Assembly: GCA_030278955.1 (NCBI GenBank)
Contig: JAOANR010000003.1
Coordinates: 33,862,080 to 33,926,079, forward strand
Direction: 5' to 3'
DNA: 64,000 bases
Origin: Hygrophila difformis
Taxonomy: Eukaryota; Streptophyta; Magnoliopsida; Lamiales; Acanthaceae
Both the position numbers and the translations under genes were made by a program. Under the pieces are notes generated by a model, which was not told where the DNA came from, did no database searches, and was given only the letters and a program-made list of their open reading frames with translations. Below, piece after piece: positions 31,596 through 43,480 of the stretch. How positions within the stretch are numbered: position 1 is the first letter of the stretch; every line of letters begins with the position of its first letter.

Positions 31596-33115
31596 TTTAG
31601 ATAATGAAGCAAAACACAAGCATTTGATAAACAAACTGGTTGTGTGCTGTAGGTGTCGGTTGGAATCATATAATGTTCTATTTGAAGCTGGCAAATGTCC
31701 ATAAGCAAATCAGACCTGCAAAAAAATAATAGACGCTGAAATAAAGCAAGATGAAACATCTAGATATTTAACATTACACTTAATATTACTCACACAAAGG
31801 GGGGCAAGGTTATTGCACTGGAAGTAGTTTGTAAGACTTGATGCACGTAAAAGTATTTGATTAGCTTTTGACTTGTTTCTTGAAGAATGAGTAAGGAATT
31901 TTTGAAGGAATGTGTGTGCTTGTTGAGCTTTTTCCAGGAATAATTAGAAGCATTGACATAAATAAAAACAGCAAACACAACAAAACCAAAATGAACAAAT
32001 CATCCACTTCACATCACTAATAAATCCGACAAATTACCAGCACAAAACTAAAAAAAATATTCAATTCAAAAAAGAAAAAATTGGGAAAAATTTAAAACCT
32101 GAAAACTGCCAAGTCAAAGGCCACACATTGTGAGACAAAGGACTCCCCTTATCTTGCATCCAGCATTTATTTCCAAATCCAGAGGCCACAACGACACAAA
32201 TCAGTGAAGAAAATGGGTACAACTATAATATCTGCAACAGAGGGCAAGAAGATTGGACTTTGAAATGCGATTGGCAATGCAAAAGCACAATGAGAACAAA
32301 AAGAGTGCACATCTTACCAAAGAAGGAAAGCAAGATTTGCAAATTTAATAATTGAACACAGATTCAACTGTAGAATATCGAATTCAGGTACGGACATGAA
32401 ACCAGTTAAATCAGACAAAACCAAAAAAGACCAACTTAGTTAATTGTTCATCCAAATTTATAGCAGCATAAATAAACCAAAAATAAAATCAACATGTTAG
32501 CATTCCCAATAAGTATCTATTTCATCAATGATCAGCAATGATTCATTAGACAGATTCTAAAACCCGAAGGTAGCACCAAATTTAGGATATGAGATCCCTA
32601 ATCAATAACAATGCGAATTCCAATGTGAACACAACCATCTGTTGAATTCTGACAATTTAACAACACCTGATTAGCCATGGCGGAATTGATTGTAAACATC
32701 CAAAAAAAACTCATGGAAATATTTAAGATATGCATAAATTAAATAAGAAGAATAAAGCATTTAATAGCTGAAACAGATATATGTATCTTACTTAATGTAA
32801 TACTGCAGAAATAATAAACCATATTTTATCTTCAACTTATGTCAATGCTTTAATCATATCATAAATAAACAACACATTCATACACAAGCAGGCATTGCAA
32901 ATTGTTTAGACCAAAGTAATTTAATAAGCATCATGCTAAATATGTCTCTTGTGTCTTTTTAGGTTGTTCCCTCATAACATAAAGCAGCATAAATATTCTC
33001 AAGTTCTTTTCCTTTCTTACAGCATGTGGAAACTTAATGGGAACCAAACCAGCAGACTTTAACCAAGCAAAAAAAGGATCAGAATACGAGTAGACATATC
33101 CAAACAAACCCATAC
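31596..33115. other. Non-coding DNA beside E4; one half of a local duplication
   Basis: No ORF with a recognisable domain. 31663-31757 is repeated at 33568-33663 (GGAATCATATAATGTTCTAT and onward) with a few differences, so this interval was duplicated or rearranged. The rest is AT-rich and resembles intron sequence. No further exon of the neighbouring formate-THF ligase fragment was found. Confidence 0.6.
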
Positions 33116-33551
33116 CTTTTTATGAAGAAAAGCTCCCAATGCCTGGCACAGACCAACAGTAGTTGTTGATTTTCCTTCTCCAAGAGGTGTTCGAGTAATC
33201 CCTCCAACAACCAAACGATAGACATCTTTACTTTCTTGAAACTCGTCAAGCACAAATAATAAAACCTAAAAATACAATTCACAAGCAATCTCACATAATT
33301 AATAGCATCCCATTTCTTAAGTGATGCAATGAAAATACACATCCACAAAGATCTACCCCGAATTTTAGGAAAGGATTAACCAAAGCTGCAGACGCATATA
33401 TTACCTTAGCCATATACTCGGCATAAAGAGCTTAATGTTAGTGATTGAGATTGAGATCTTGGGCAATTTCTGATATCTGAAGCGGCTCCACTGGATTCGC
33501 AATATCTGTGTTGTCTGGCACCGGTGACGCCACTTCCAACTTCCTCGTCGT
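33116..33551 (-). pseudogene. Formate-tetrahydrofolate ligase fragment (two exons)
   Basis: Minus-strand exon 1 (33551-33405) encodes RKLEVASPVPDNTDIANP and VEPLQISEIAQDLNL, then two stops, and ends AAG before GTAATA. Exon 2 (33265-33116), after a TTTTTAG acceptor and before GTATGG, encodes 50 residues with the ATP-binding loop TPLGEGKSTTTVGLCQALGA. Both match the N-terminus of plant 10-formyl-THF synthetase, a cytosolic one-carbon enzyme of about 635 residues; only about 100 are here. The PTP of the family motif is changed to RTP. Retained introns mean it was captured as DNA, not through mRNA. Confidence 0.88.
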
Positions 33552-33889
33552 CTTACACAAGTAACTGGAATCATATAATGTTCTATTTGAAGCCGGCAAT
33601 TGTTCAGAAGCAAATCAGACCAGCAAAAAAATAATAGATGCTGAAATAAAGCAAGATGAAACCCTGCAAAAAAATAATAGACGCTAAAATTCAAAAGTAT
33701 TCTTTCTTGTTATCAAGTCACTGTGGCATTTGAATTTGTTCTTCGAAAAATGTGTAGTATTACAGATTGAGTCTGTTTTTTCGTTGCATTAGTTTCTTAA
33801 CTATATCCTATTTCTTCAAAAAGCCATTATGGCAATCCATATTCCACTCTCCATTAGTGACTCTAGAATACTGTTTGCTTCATTTCTAG

Positions 33890-34146
33890 GAGAGGAAGAT
33901 GGAGTTGCGTCAAGCGATCATTAAAATGGAACAAGGGTGAAGTGCAGATGGCATCTTTCAGGTGATTATTTGCAGTTCTGCTGTGATGTGCAATGCAATT
34001 GATTGGGTTCTAATGCCTTTCTGGTTTTCCACGTCCGTGCTGATCGTATACAATCAGATCTTGAGGAACTATTTAAGGCACTAACTGATCGTTGCAACAA
34101 ACAATCTATAGAGATGAAGGCATCAACAATGATCCAGCTTCCCAAG
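33890..34146 (+). pseudogene. EH-domain/Pan1-like protein fragment (two exons)
   Basis: Exon A (33890-33961), after TTTCTAG and before GTGATT, encodes KMELRQAIIKMEQG, a stop, and SADGIFQ. Exon B (34033-34146) encodes VRADRIQSDLEELFKALTDR and then IEMKASTMIQLPK before GTGTTC. This pair resembles the C-terminal helical part of plant EH-domain (EF-hand) endocytic proteins of the AtEH/Pan1 type. The exon B acceptor is AC instead of AG, and exon A has TGA, so it cannot be expressed normally. It lies about 340 bp from, and opposite in strand to, the formate-THF ligase fragment. Confidence 0.65.
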
Positions 34147-35695
34147 GTGTTCCCTTAATTTTATTTATTGATGTATTTATTCTGTTGGGCATAGTCTATA
34201 TGCCCAGTTCTTCACCCACTACTCTGTTTTTGCCCTCTGGGCATTCTTCTTATCTAGCTGTTCATTTTTAGCTTCAATGTGACAAAACTACCTAATGCAA
34301 CTTAGGTAAATGGTCAACATTATTATGCTACTGTTCATCTTATTTTGAAGCCTGGAAACAAAACATGTGGCAGAATGAAATGATGAAAAGGAAGAGATCA
34401 ATAGTATAGGCTTTTGTCTAATGTTTCTGTATTAGAGGTCTTCCAGGATTCATGAACATTTTGCCTTTGGTGGCTACGGAATTTGCATGCTATGTGCACC
34501 AATTCTTTTATGCCATTCATACAAAAGCTAGAAATTTTATCAAGCACCTCAAAGAATAAGAACAGTAACATAAATTTGAGGTTCAAATCGAACAAACCTA
34601 GAATCAATGGAAAATCTATTTTGGGGAAAAATGAAAAGAAAAAATAACAGTAATTGCACCCGAAAAATCAAATCCAGAACCCAATACAACCCAGATTCCC
34701 AGAGACCAAAAAAAGCAAATAAAAATAACGATAGATGCATTTGACCACAACAAAATGAGCGCCAGAGCAATGATCCAAATTTGAATAATTCCAAATCATA
34801 TAAACAGTAGCCAAAAACATAAATCTAAATGCAATTCTACAACCCATTAGACAAAACCTAAGTTTCCGATCGAGAGGAAGCTAACCTGAAGCAGTGCAAT
34901 GATTTTCACCAAAACAAGAACTGGGGAGGCAGTCGGTATATCCCTCTAGCACCGGCATCAAAAGAGGAGGTCAAATTAAACAAATACAATATCAATCCCC
35001 AACCAACCAACCAACAACATCAATCACGAAATGACATCGAAACCCAACAACATCAAAGGAAGAAGGTTAAGAATGAAAAAGAGGAAAAGCGTGCAGAGAT
35101 ACCAATACCACAACCATCGACCGCCGCTCACTGTGGCGTTGCTGAAAATGGCTCCACCAGCAGCCGCTGCTCCCGGCACCGCCCACGGGCTTCAGCCGCT
35201 GCTCTGTCGCGCACTCCCAAATCCCCACGCTATTGAGGGAATTAGGGCAATGGGAAAGGGTCGGGGGAACCACGGAGCGTGCGGGGCAGGGTAGGCCGTC
35301 GGCGGAGGATACGCGGCGGCCGGCAGGTGCGAAAGCAGCGCAGCAACGGCAATGGAAACGCCACAAAGGTGAAATCATTGATGAAGAATGGAACAACGAA
35401 GAAGGCAAGGGCAGGGCGACGGGAGCCGGGGGACCGCAAGGATCGGAGGGCAAAGACCGATGAAGAACAGAAAGAAATTGGAGGAAAATCGAGGGCAAAG
35501 ACCGATGAAGAACAGAAAGAAATTGGAGGAAAATCGATGGAGTTTCTAGGGCACACTTGGGAAAAGAGAAAAAGAGAAGAGGAAGGCATAAATATGCAAT
35601 CGGGTCGGGGATTATGGCAAGGATCCGGCACTGTTATTAAGAAACAACTGTAGCAAGATTCCCTCCCACATATATTAGATATTAGATATATCTTA
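34147..35695. other. Unassigned interval left of the Helitron, with a captured-promoter-like GC-rich part
   Basis: 34147-35030 is AT-rich without recognisable coding. 35100-35560 is GC-rich, with several overlapping ORFs on both strands and no domain I recognise; such islands often derive from a gene's first exon. It contains the 45-bp duplication at 35448-35537. The interval ends ATCTTA just before the Helitron start. Confidence 0.5.
35448..35537. repeat. 45-bp tandem duplication
   Basis: Two adjacent, nearly perfect copies start at 35448 and 35493. Each contains GGCAAAGACCGATGAAGAAC and GAAATTGGAGGAAAATCG. The unit is a multiple of three and keeps the plus-strand frame open, but I recognise no protein. 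Confidence 0.85.
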
Positions 35696-35880
35696 TCTAC
35701 TATACTATAAGAGCGGGAGCTCTCAAAATGGAATTGCATTCTCCACCGTTGGATGCAAAATCCAATTGAATTTGTGACCATTGGATTGAGTGTTCAATTA
35801 CTAATATCGGGTCGATTCGCGTCGGCAGCAGATTCATTCATCGTTACTACCGCGATCTTGTCTTCTCCGCCTCCATCGTT

Positions 35881-36490
35881 ACTGCTTTTTTTCGCTATCC
35901 TTTTCGCCTTCCTCTGTGGCCTCCCGCTCACCTCCGCTCCGCTGTTTCTAGCGATCACTGCCGCGACGCCGGCGTGGTGCCTTTGTGGGCGTCTTTGTGC
36001 ACGCTCTCTTCTTTCGTGGATTTGTGCGAGAGTTTAGGGTTCCCCAGATTTTGGTAAGGATCTCTCTTCTTTAGTTTTTTCTGCAATTTGTGATGTGTCT
36101 CGCCATCTCTACATCCATTATTCCTGCACAATTTCTGGATTCCGATTCCTACTCTGGCATAACAATTTCTAGCATTGTGTATCGTTATTGCTTTTTTCGC
36201 TTTCCTCTGTGGCCTCCCGCTCACCTCCGCTCCGGTGTCTCCAGCGATCACTGCCGCGGCGTCGCCGTCGTGCCTTTGTGGGCGTCTTTGTGCACGCTCT
36301 CTTCTTTTGTGGATTTATGCGAGAGTTTAGGGTTCCCCAGATTTTTTAAGGATCTCTCTTATTTAGTTTTTTCTACAATTTGTGATTTGTATCGCCATCT
36401 CTACGGCCATTATTGCTGCACAATTTCTCGATTCCGATTCCTATTCTGCCATAGTAATTTATCCACTTTCGTTTATAGAATCTTGTATGC
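35881..36490 (+). repeat. About 306-bp tandem duplication in the Helitron leader
   Basis: Two copies start at about 35881 and 36187. Shared landmarks include CCTCTGTGGCCTCCCGCTCA, TTTGTGGGCGTCTTTGTGCA, GAGAGTTTAGGGTTCCCCAG and CAATTTCT(G/C)GATTCCGATTC. The copies differ at several per cent of sites. The duplicated unit is a GC-rich, CT-rich leader-like sequence with a GGTAAGGA donor-like site, present only in copy 1 (copy 2 has TTTAAGGA). Confidence 0.85.
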
Positions 36491-38162
36491 AATTGTTGAA
36501 TCGGTTTTCTATCTTCTCCAACAGGGTCGCGCCCTCGGCGTTTCACCGTATAATTGGTCTTCTTTAATGTGTGAGTTAAATTTTAATTTGAAATTCTCAA
36601 TTTCTGCTATTGAGATATTGATTGTGATTGTCATATAAATCCTGCGTGTATTTACAAAGGCTTCTGTTTTGTTGAGTACAATTGTGTTTGTGTAATTGTG
36701 TTGGTTGCAAAACGCCTGTATTCAGCCAATCTCAATCAGTGGTGGTTTGTGAAAACTGCCACACAGTTTTGTGCCAGCTGACAGGAGGGCGAGCTCGGTT
36801 AACGGAGGGATGTTCTTTTCGAAGGAAGGGTGGCTGATTTACTTGGTGGTATACCGCTTTAGGAGCATACACTTCAATGGTTTGTGCTTGCTGTGTTTAT
36901 TAATTGCGCGAGGATGTGTAGTTTGTTAGTAGGATGACTTTTCTCGCGATTAAAATTGAATTGGGATTTGTAAAGATTTGCCATTCCTTTTTACTTGTAT
37001 GTGTCAAAACCAAAACGTAAAATCGCCCCTTTTGTGTGTGGTGTATTTTTTCTCCTGTTCCTTAAGTTGCCGGTTACTCAATATTTACATTATGGAATTA
37101 ATTGTTTCTTTCCTTGTGCACAGATGCTGTACGCTGTAACAACCTGATTTTGTTATGGATTCTTCATCATTTTTTCTCTGTGAAGACCGTTTGGTTGATT
37201 GCTTTGTTGAGCCTTGCCCATCCATACTTGCTTCGGGTTCGCAGGGGGGTTCTGGTGCTGTCACCCCAGGTGCTGTCCTCCATGCTCTTTCCAAATTCTT
37301 CCAGCTTTGGTTTTCTAGAATTTTTTCTAACTGTTGGCTGGTGGTTTTTTAAATAAGGTGTTCTTTCAAGAATTGACCAACAACAAATGTCCCTATTCTT
37401 GTAACTCAGCTTTGCCCTGGCGCTTCCCAAGGTTTGTTGAAATAATTCCTGTCCTTGAATACTTTTTAAGCTTTGTTTGGTAATTAGCTCTGGTTTATAT
37501 GACTTCCTTTCTTTTGTGTCGGGTTCCTCACTTTTGCAGACAAACCTGTGCGACGCAAAAGGAGTGGTTAGGCATTTGCTACTGTTGTTGTTTATAATTT
37601 AGAATTTTGTTTTTTAATATTTGTCCAATTGGTGCAATGTTATTTATTGTAGTTCGCACGGCGTTCCCTGCTCAGGGCTTGCATTTGCCGCGCAGACTTC
37701 CACGTTGTAAACTTTTATTCCTTATAGAAATCCTTCTTTACATAGTTGCACACTGTCATTGTAGCAATCTTATAAATGTTCCTTCCTTCCGTCTTGTACA
37801 GCTAAGACGGCGCCTGTCATTCCTCATTCACCCAATGTGGCTTCATTTCGAGCCAGTGCCCTCACACATGGTGAGCCGCAACCTTATTATATACTTCTAT
37901 GCTCCTTTTGGTTTTTTTGTTTGTTTCTATATTGTTCGTTCTCCCCCGTATGTACCCATCCCTTGCCAGCATTACTCCCTGGCTATTCTTACCAGTTATG
38001 TTCTTGATTTTTGGGTGGTTTCTCGCGTGAATTTAGGTCTCAATGGTTTTTGTTCTTTTCTCTCTGTTGTAGTCACCTTCTTAAGCTTGGATTCGGTTCC
38101 GTCTGCCTTTACCAATTTAACCGCACATTCTTTGCATTTCCCTCAATTGTCTCTTCCATGTA

Positions 38163-41100
38163 GGTTTGTCACATTCTTCGGGTTGGCATTTGCCTTCCGA
38201 GCCATTTGTTTTGCCAAAGGTTCCAAGCTGCTTACATTGTGGTGCATTCAAATTCCCACGGGAACCTCCTCACTTTTGTTGCATGGACGGGAATATCAGT
38301 ATTTATTTTAATCCAATGCCTGCATCGCTCAAGGAACTTCTGCTGTCGCCTTCTCCAGAAGCTGTTGCTTTTAGGGCATATATCCGTGCAATTAATAATC
38401 ATTTTGCATTTACTTCTTTCGGTGTTAGGTATGACACAGATTTGGCCAGGAATAATCAAGGTGTTTACACTTTTAGGGTGCAGGGTCAGCTTTTCCATTT
38501 CATTAACCCTCTTGATACATCTACGAATTTGGAATTATATTTTTATGATAATGACCACCAATGTGTTGAACGCTCCAAGTCTTTTCCACGCATTCATCCA
38601 AGTGTCATAAAAACCATTGTCGAAATCCTTTCAGAAAATCCATACTCTAAGTTCTTCCGATCATTGAATGATGTTCCTAATTTGCCAGACTATAATATTA
38701 TTCTTCATTGTCCTGTAATTGACCAGAAAACTTTTAACAAACCCTCTGTTTCGCAGGTTGCTGCGTTGTGGCTTGAAGATGAGGGTGATGCAGCCACCAC
38801 AAACCGCCATATTAAGCTACATAGCCACGGTGGTCAGAGCCATCCTATCTTATATTATTATGGGTGTTATGATCCTCTGCAGTACCCGTTGTTGTTTCCA
38901 TTCGGTGAAAGTGGATGGCATCAAGGTATAAAAAAGAATAAACATAAACTGCCTTGAGTACACCACTCAGTTATTAGTTTCAGGCCCATTTGGAACTTCC
39001 AGTCCCGCTTCGTGTTCGGACGATCTTCTTGCGCATGAAGCACAGTGTGAGTTGTTTTTCTTGTAACTATATGGTGTTTGTCCACCTTTTTATTTGTTTC
39101 CGTTTTTGATCTTTGTACCTTCCTTTACAGTGGCTGAAGCCTCACCATCTGATTGCTCTTTTGTTTCAATTAGAGAGAATTATGCATACATATTTTAGAT
39201 TAGGCTTCAGGATTCCCCATATGTCCTGCATTTTGGTCGGCTTACCCAGCAATTTTTTGTTGATCAATACATAAAAATAGAAACCCAAAGGCTTGATTTT
39301 CATAGATCAAAGCAGGCGGACATTCGCAATGAGTTCTTAGAAGGCATCCAAGATTGCTATGCAAGTGGTGAGAAGGAGGGTGCGCATTGTGGCCAACGGA
39401 CATACTTTCCCCCGTCCTTCATTGGTGGTCCCCGTGATATGCGCCGCCGATATATAGATGCAATGGCTCTTGTTCAACACTTTGGTAAGCCTGATCTTTT
39501 TTTAACAATGACATGCAATCCAAATTGGCCTAAAATCAAAGAGTTGTTACTGCCTAATGAAGAAATGCAGAATTGGCCTGATTTAGCAGCCCGTGTCTTC
39601 CATTGAAAGTTCCTAGAACTCGAACATGATTTAGTACAGTGGAATCTATTTGGTGAAGTGATTGCATATACATATGTGATTGAATTCCAAAAAAGAGGTT
39701 TGCCACATGCGCACATTTTGCTGATACTTGCTCCAGCTTCCAAATTCTTTACAACTGATGAATATGATACCTTTGTCTCTGCTGAAATCCCTGATAAAAA
39801 TGATAATCCATATTTGTACACTTTGGTTAGAACTCATATGATGCATGGCCCATGCGGAGAATTAAATCCGGCTAACGTTTGTATGCAGGGTGGTCTTGGT
39901 TGTTCTTACAACTTTCCCAAAAAAATTTCCAGGGAAACGACGAAAGGCCATGATGCGTACCATGTTTATAGACGCCGCGATACTGGGTTTACAGTTCGTG
40001 TTAGAGGCCAACAATTAGATAACAGATGGCTTGTGCCCTATAATCCTTTTTTGTTGGCTAAGTATAATTGTCATATTAATGTTGAAAATTGTGCAATAGT
40101 TCATTCAGTTAAGTACATTTACAAACATGATAAAATACAATTTGATGTTGGGCCAGATAAAGACTATGAGGGTGTGGACAAGATCAAGCAATACCAATCT
40201 GCTAGATGGGTTTCGCCTCCAGAAGCGGCCTGGAGAATTTTCAGATTCACTCTTACTGAAATGAAGCCTGCTGTTATTCACCTCCAGTTGCATTTAGAAA
40301 ATTTCCAGTGTGTTCACTTCAATGCACGCGAGAAATTGGCCAATGTTTTGCGAAATCCTTTCAATGGGAAAACAATGCTTACTGAATTCTTTTTCATGAA
40401 CAGGACTAATGGTGAAGTGCATCGACTGAAGTTGACGTACCCTGACTTCCCCACCCATTTTGTCTGGTATGCGAGCAAAAAATACTGGCAGTTCCGAAAA
40501 GTACATCAGGTTGCAATAGGTCGTGTGAACCTTGCACATCCCACAGAAGGGGAACGATACTACCTGCGGTTACTATTAATGAAGGTGCGTTGTCCAACTT
40601 CTTTCCAGGATTTGTTAAGGTACCAGGGTAAAACTACGCAAACGTTCAATGAGACTTGCTGCCTCCGCGGTTTATTTCAAAATGATAATAGTCAGGAGTT
40701 ATGCCTTCAGGAGGCTGCTAACTTTAGTATGCCTTATGCACTTCGTTGGCTTTTTGCAACTGTGCTTGTCTATTGTGAGCCTCAAAACCCACGGGCCTTG
40801 TGGGAGATGTTTGAGGATTCGCTTTATGAGGATTTTGTCAATGTGCAGCTGCCAACCTACCTTATCTAGACTAAAGTCCTTAGCCAAATCGGTTCATTCT
40901 TGCTTTCAATGGGGAAAACCATAGAATCCTATATTTTAATTGACCATCAACTGCCCAATATTTTTCATGAACATTATACAAAAGAAGTTGAGGCTGAAAT
41001 GAATATTATTGTTCATCCTAATGACCTTGAAGCTATTCAACAATTGAATGAAGGACAACGTGATGCATTTCAGAAAATTACTTCTGCTGTTTATGGTGGG

Positions 41101-42456
41101 CAAGGTAGTGCATTCTTTGTTGATGGGCCAGGAGGAACTGGGAAATCGTTCCTTTATAGAGCCTTACTTGCAGATGTCCGTTCCAAAGGGTTTGTTGCCC
41201 TTGCTAATGCGAGCTCTGGGATAGCAGCTTCATTACTTCCTGGTGGCCGGACAACTCACTCTCGGTTTAAAATCCCATTTGACACTTCAAATGGGACACA
41301 CTGTCGGTTAAGTAAACAAAGTTCGTTAGCAAAATTGATCAAGGAAAGCAAGCTCATTTTATGGGATGAAGTTACCATGTCTAAGAAATGTGCGATTGAA
41401 GCGCTGAATGAACTGCTCCAGGATGTGATGAGTACAGATGTTCTGTTCGGAGGAAAAGTTGTTGTTTTGGGGGGTGATTTCCGGCAAACGTTGCCAATTG
41501 TTAGGAATGGTAGCGAAGCTGATATCATTGCGTCTTGTTTAATTCACTCTCCCCTTTGGCCTTCATTTTAGACCATCCATTTAATTGCAAATATGCGTGC
41601 TCGGTTCGACCCTGCATTTACCTCTTACTTATTGCATGTTGGGAATGGAGTTCAACCAATGGATATGCACTCTACTATTCAAGTTCCACCTGATCTTTGC
41701 ATCTTATATGAAAATGGTTTATCCTCTGTGGAAAAATTGACTGACTTTGTGTATCCATCTTTTGAAAGTATGCAGGGTGCCAATTCTGTTGCAGAGAATA
41801 GCATGCTCCTGAGGACAAAGAATTGTTACGTTGATGAATTGAATTCTATGCTCATTGATCGATTCCCGGGTGAATTAATTGAATATTTTAGTCGAGATGA
41901 AACAGAGTGTCCTGAAAATCAGGCTGTTTATGAGGACCTGCTGAATTCGTTGTCCCCTGGTAGTCTCCGCCCCCACTGATTAGCTTTGAAGGTTGGTGCG
42001 CCAATCATCTTACTGAGAAATTTGGATTCAACTCAAGGGCTTTGTAACGGGACCCCCATGGTGGTAAAAAAGCTATGCTCTAATATTATCCATGCAGCAA
42101 TTTCCTTTGGTGAGTTTAGTGGTAAGGATGTTTTCTTACATAGGATACCTTTGAAAGCACTATCCGACCTGCAATTTCCAGTTCCTTTCAAGCATGTCCA
42201 ATTCCCGATTCGATTGTGCTTTGCAATGACAATTAATAAATCCCAAGGCCAGACCCTTGATCGTGTTGGAATTTACTTGAAAGAGCCTGTGTTCTCGCAT
42301 GGTCAATTATATGTTGCTTTATCCCGTGTCCGGTCAGTATCAGACGTAAGACTTCTTATTTGCCCAACAGGTCAATTCATCAGTTGGAACAGAACAAAGA
42401 ACATAGTCTATAAAGAAATCCTTCAAGCATCGTCTTCTGCATCAGCCCCTCTGTAG
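38163..42456 (+). pseudogene. Helitron Rep/PIF1-like helicase (decayed by nonsense changes)
   Basis: The coding sequence resumes after an acceptor (TTCCATGTAG, 38162). It has a CxxC zinc finger (CLHCGAFKF), then a Helitron_like_N region (GGPRDMRRRYIDAMALVQHF), the Rep HUH motif in KRGLPHAHILL (about 39700), a shortened Tyr motif (VKYIYKHDK, about 40110), and a PIF1-type helicase with Walker A GGPGGTGKS, Walker B LILWDEVTM, GGDFRQTLPIV, TINKSQGQT and YVALSRVRS. An intron is likely at about 39048-39129. Stops are TAG 39196, TGA 39604, TAG 40867, TAG 41569 and TGA 41977; otherwise the frame is continuous from about 39130 to 42456. The enzyme would nick and unwind DNA for rolling-circle transposition. 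Confidence 0.9.
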
Positions 42457-42667
42457 TTTACGTTATTCATTTTCCTTTGGTCACTATTTTGTACCTTATA
42501 GCTTATTGGAGATGTATTATTGGTAATTCAGCTGTAGGTGATGAGGAGTCCCCCTTGTCGTTACCGGTTATTATTTCTAACCTACTCTCCTGTTGATATT
42601 TTCTGCTTTAAACCCTGTACTCAGTTCTATTGTATATAGATTAAAATGGACTTAATCCACTTGCAGG

Positions 42668-42995
42668 CTACATTTCTAGAGGCTACCCGTGTGTACAAAG
42701 CTTTCATTGAGATTTTGAATATGCACAGGAACTATAATGTGTACAATAGAAGTTTATCAGGAAGTATGCTTCTAGATTTTTTATTTTCGATGATTTACCT
42801 GTTTTTAAAGTAATGGAATTCAACAATTGCAAGTCATGAATGTTTGTAGGTACGTCTCTGTCCTTTTTGAGCACCATCCAGACATACTTGTGGAGTGCAC
42901 TCATCTTTCACCTGATACTTCGGCCCCTGTTCGTGCCCGGAATCAACCTGATAGGAATAACATTCAGCATTCACTATTGGAAGGCCCGTACATGT
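42668..42995 (+). pseudogene. SIN3-like PAH2 fragment, copy 1 (two exons)
   Basis: Exon 1, after ACTTGCAG, encodes TFLEATRVYKAFIEILNMHR. Exon 2, after TGTTTGTAG (42849), encodes YVSVLFEHHPDILVECTHLS and PDTSAPVRARNQPDRNN. Together they match the second paired amphipathic helix of plant SIN3-like corepressors (VYKSFLDILNM..., LF.DHPDLLEEFT.FLPD). SIN3 scaffolds histone deacetylases in the nucleus; here only the domain fragment exists, with introns and no start. Confidence 0.75.
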
Positions 42996-43295
42996 CGATA
43001 TAAATTCCACCTGTGTGTACTTGTCAGACCTCACAATATTGTTGATGATAGTATACAACCTTGGAGACCTTCTACACTTCTATTAAATTACCCCATTATT
43101 TGATTCCTTTGTCATCAAAACTAGAGTATGATACCCTCGGTAATTTTCATGTTTACAATATCTATTATTTATTGTTCTATCTGCTTTCCTTAAATTTTAT
43201 TGTATATCCATTTAGTTTCAGATGTGGAATTGAGAAGAAATTATTTTGAGATTTGAGAAGGAATTTGAAAATTGTTAATTATTTGGTGTTTGTGT

Positions 43296-43480
43296 TTCAG
43301 GCAACTCACCTGCAAATCACTTTGTACCCAGGCTTCAACTGGTAGCAACAAGCAGGGAGAGACGACATCAGATGCCATATCATATCTAAAAACTATTGGA
43401 GAGAGTTTCCAAGACAAACTGGATAAATATAATGAATTTTATTGATGTCATGAAAGCTTTCCATTCAAAAAGGTTTTAAA
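43296..43480 (+). pseudogene. SIN3-like PAH1 fragment, copy 1
   Basis: After a TTTCAG acceptor (43300) the frame reads STGSNKQGETTSDAISYLK, then TIGESFQDKLDKYNEF, followed by a frameshift and then DVMKAFHSKR. It matches the first PAH repeat of SIN3-like proteins (DALSYLK.VK..F.DK..KYD.FL.VMKDFK). It follows PAH2 copy 1, which is the reverse of the order in the parent gene. Confidence 0.72.

Noticed and set aside
35067..35781. Overlapping ORFs of 124-179 codons on both strands
   Set aside because: They share one GC-rich, partly duplicated stretch, and none contains a recognisable domain; open frames are expected from composition.
37607..38311. 234-codon plus-strand ORF before the Helitron Rep
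   Set aside because: It overlaps the Rep exon in the wrong frame after 38163, and its upstream part looks like T-rich intron sequence.
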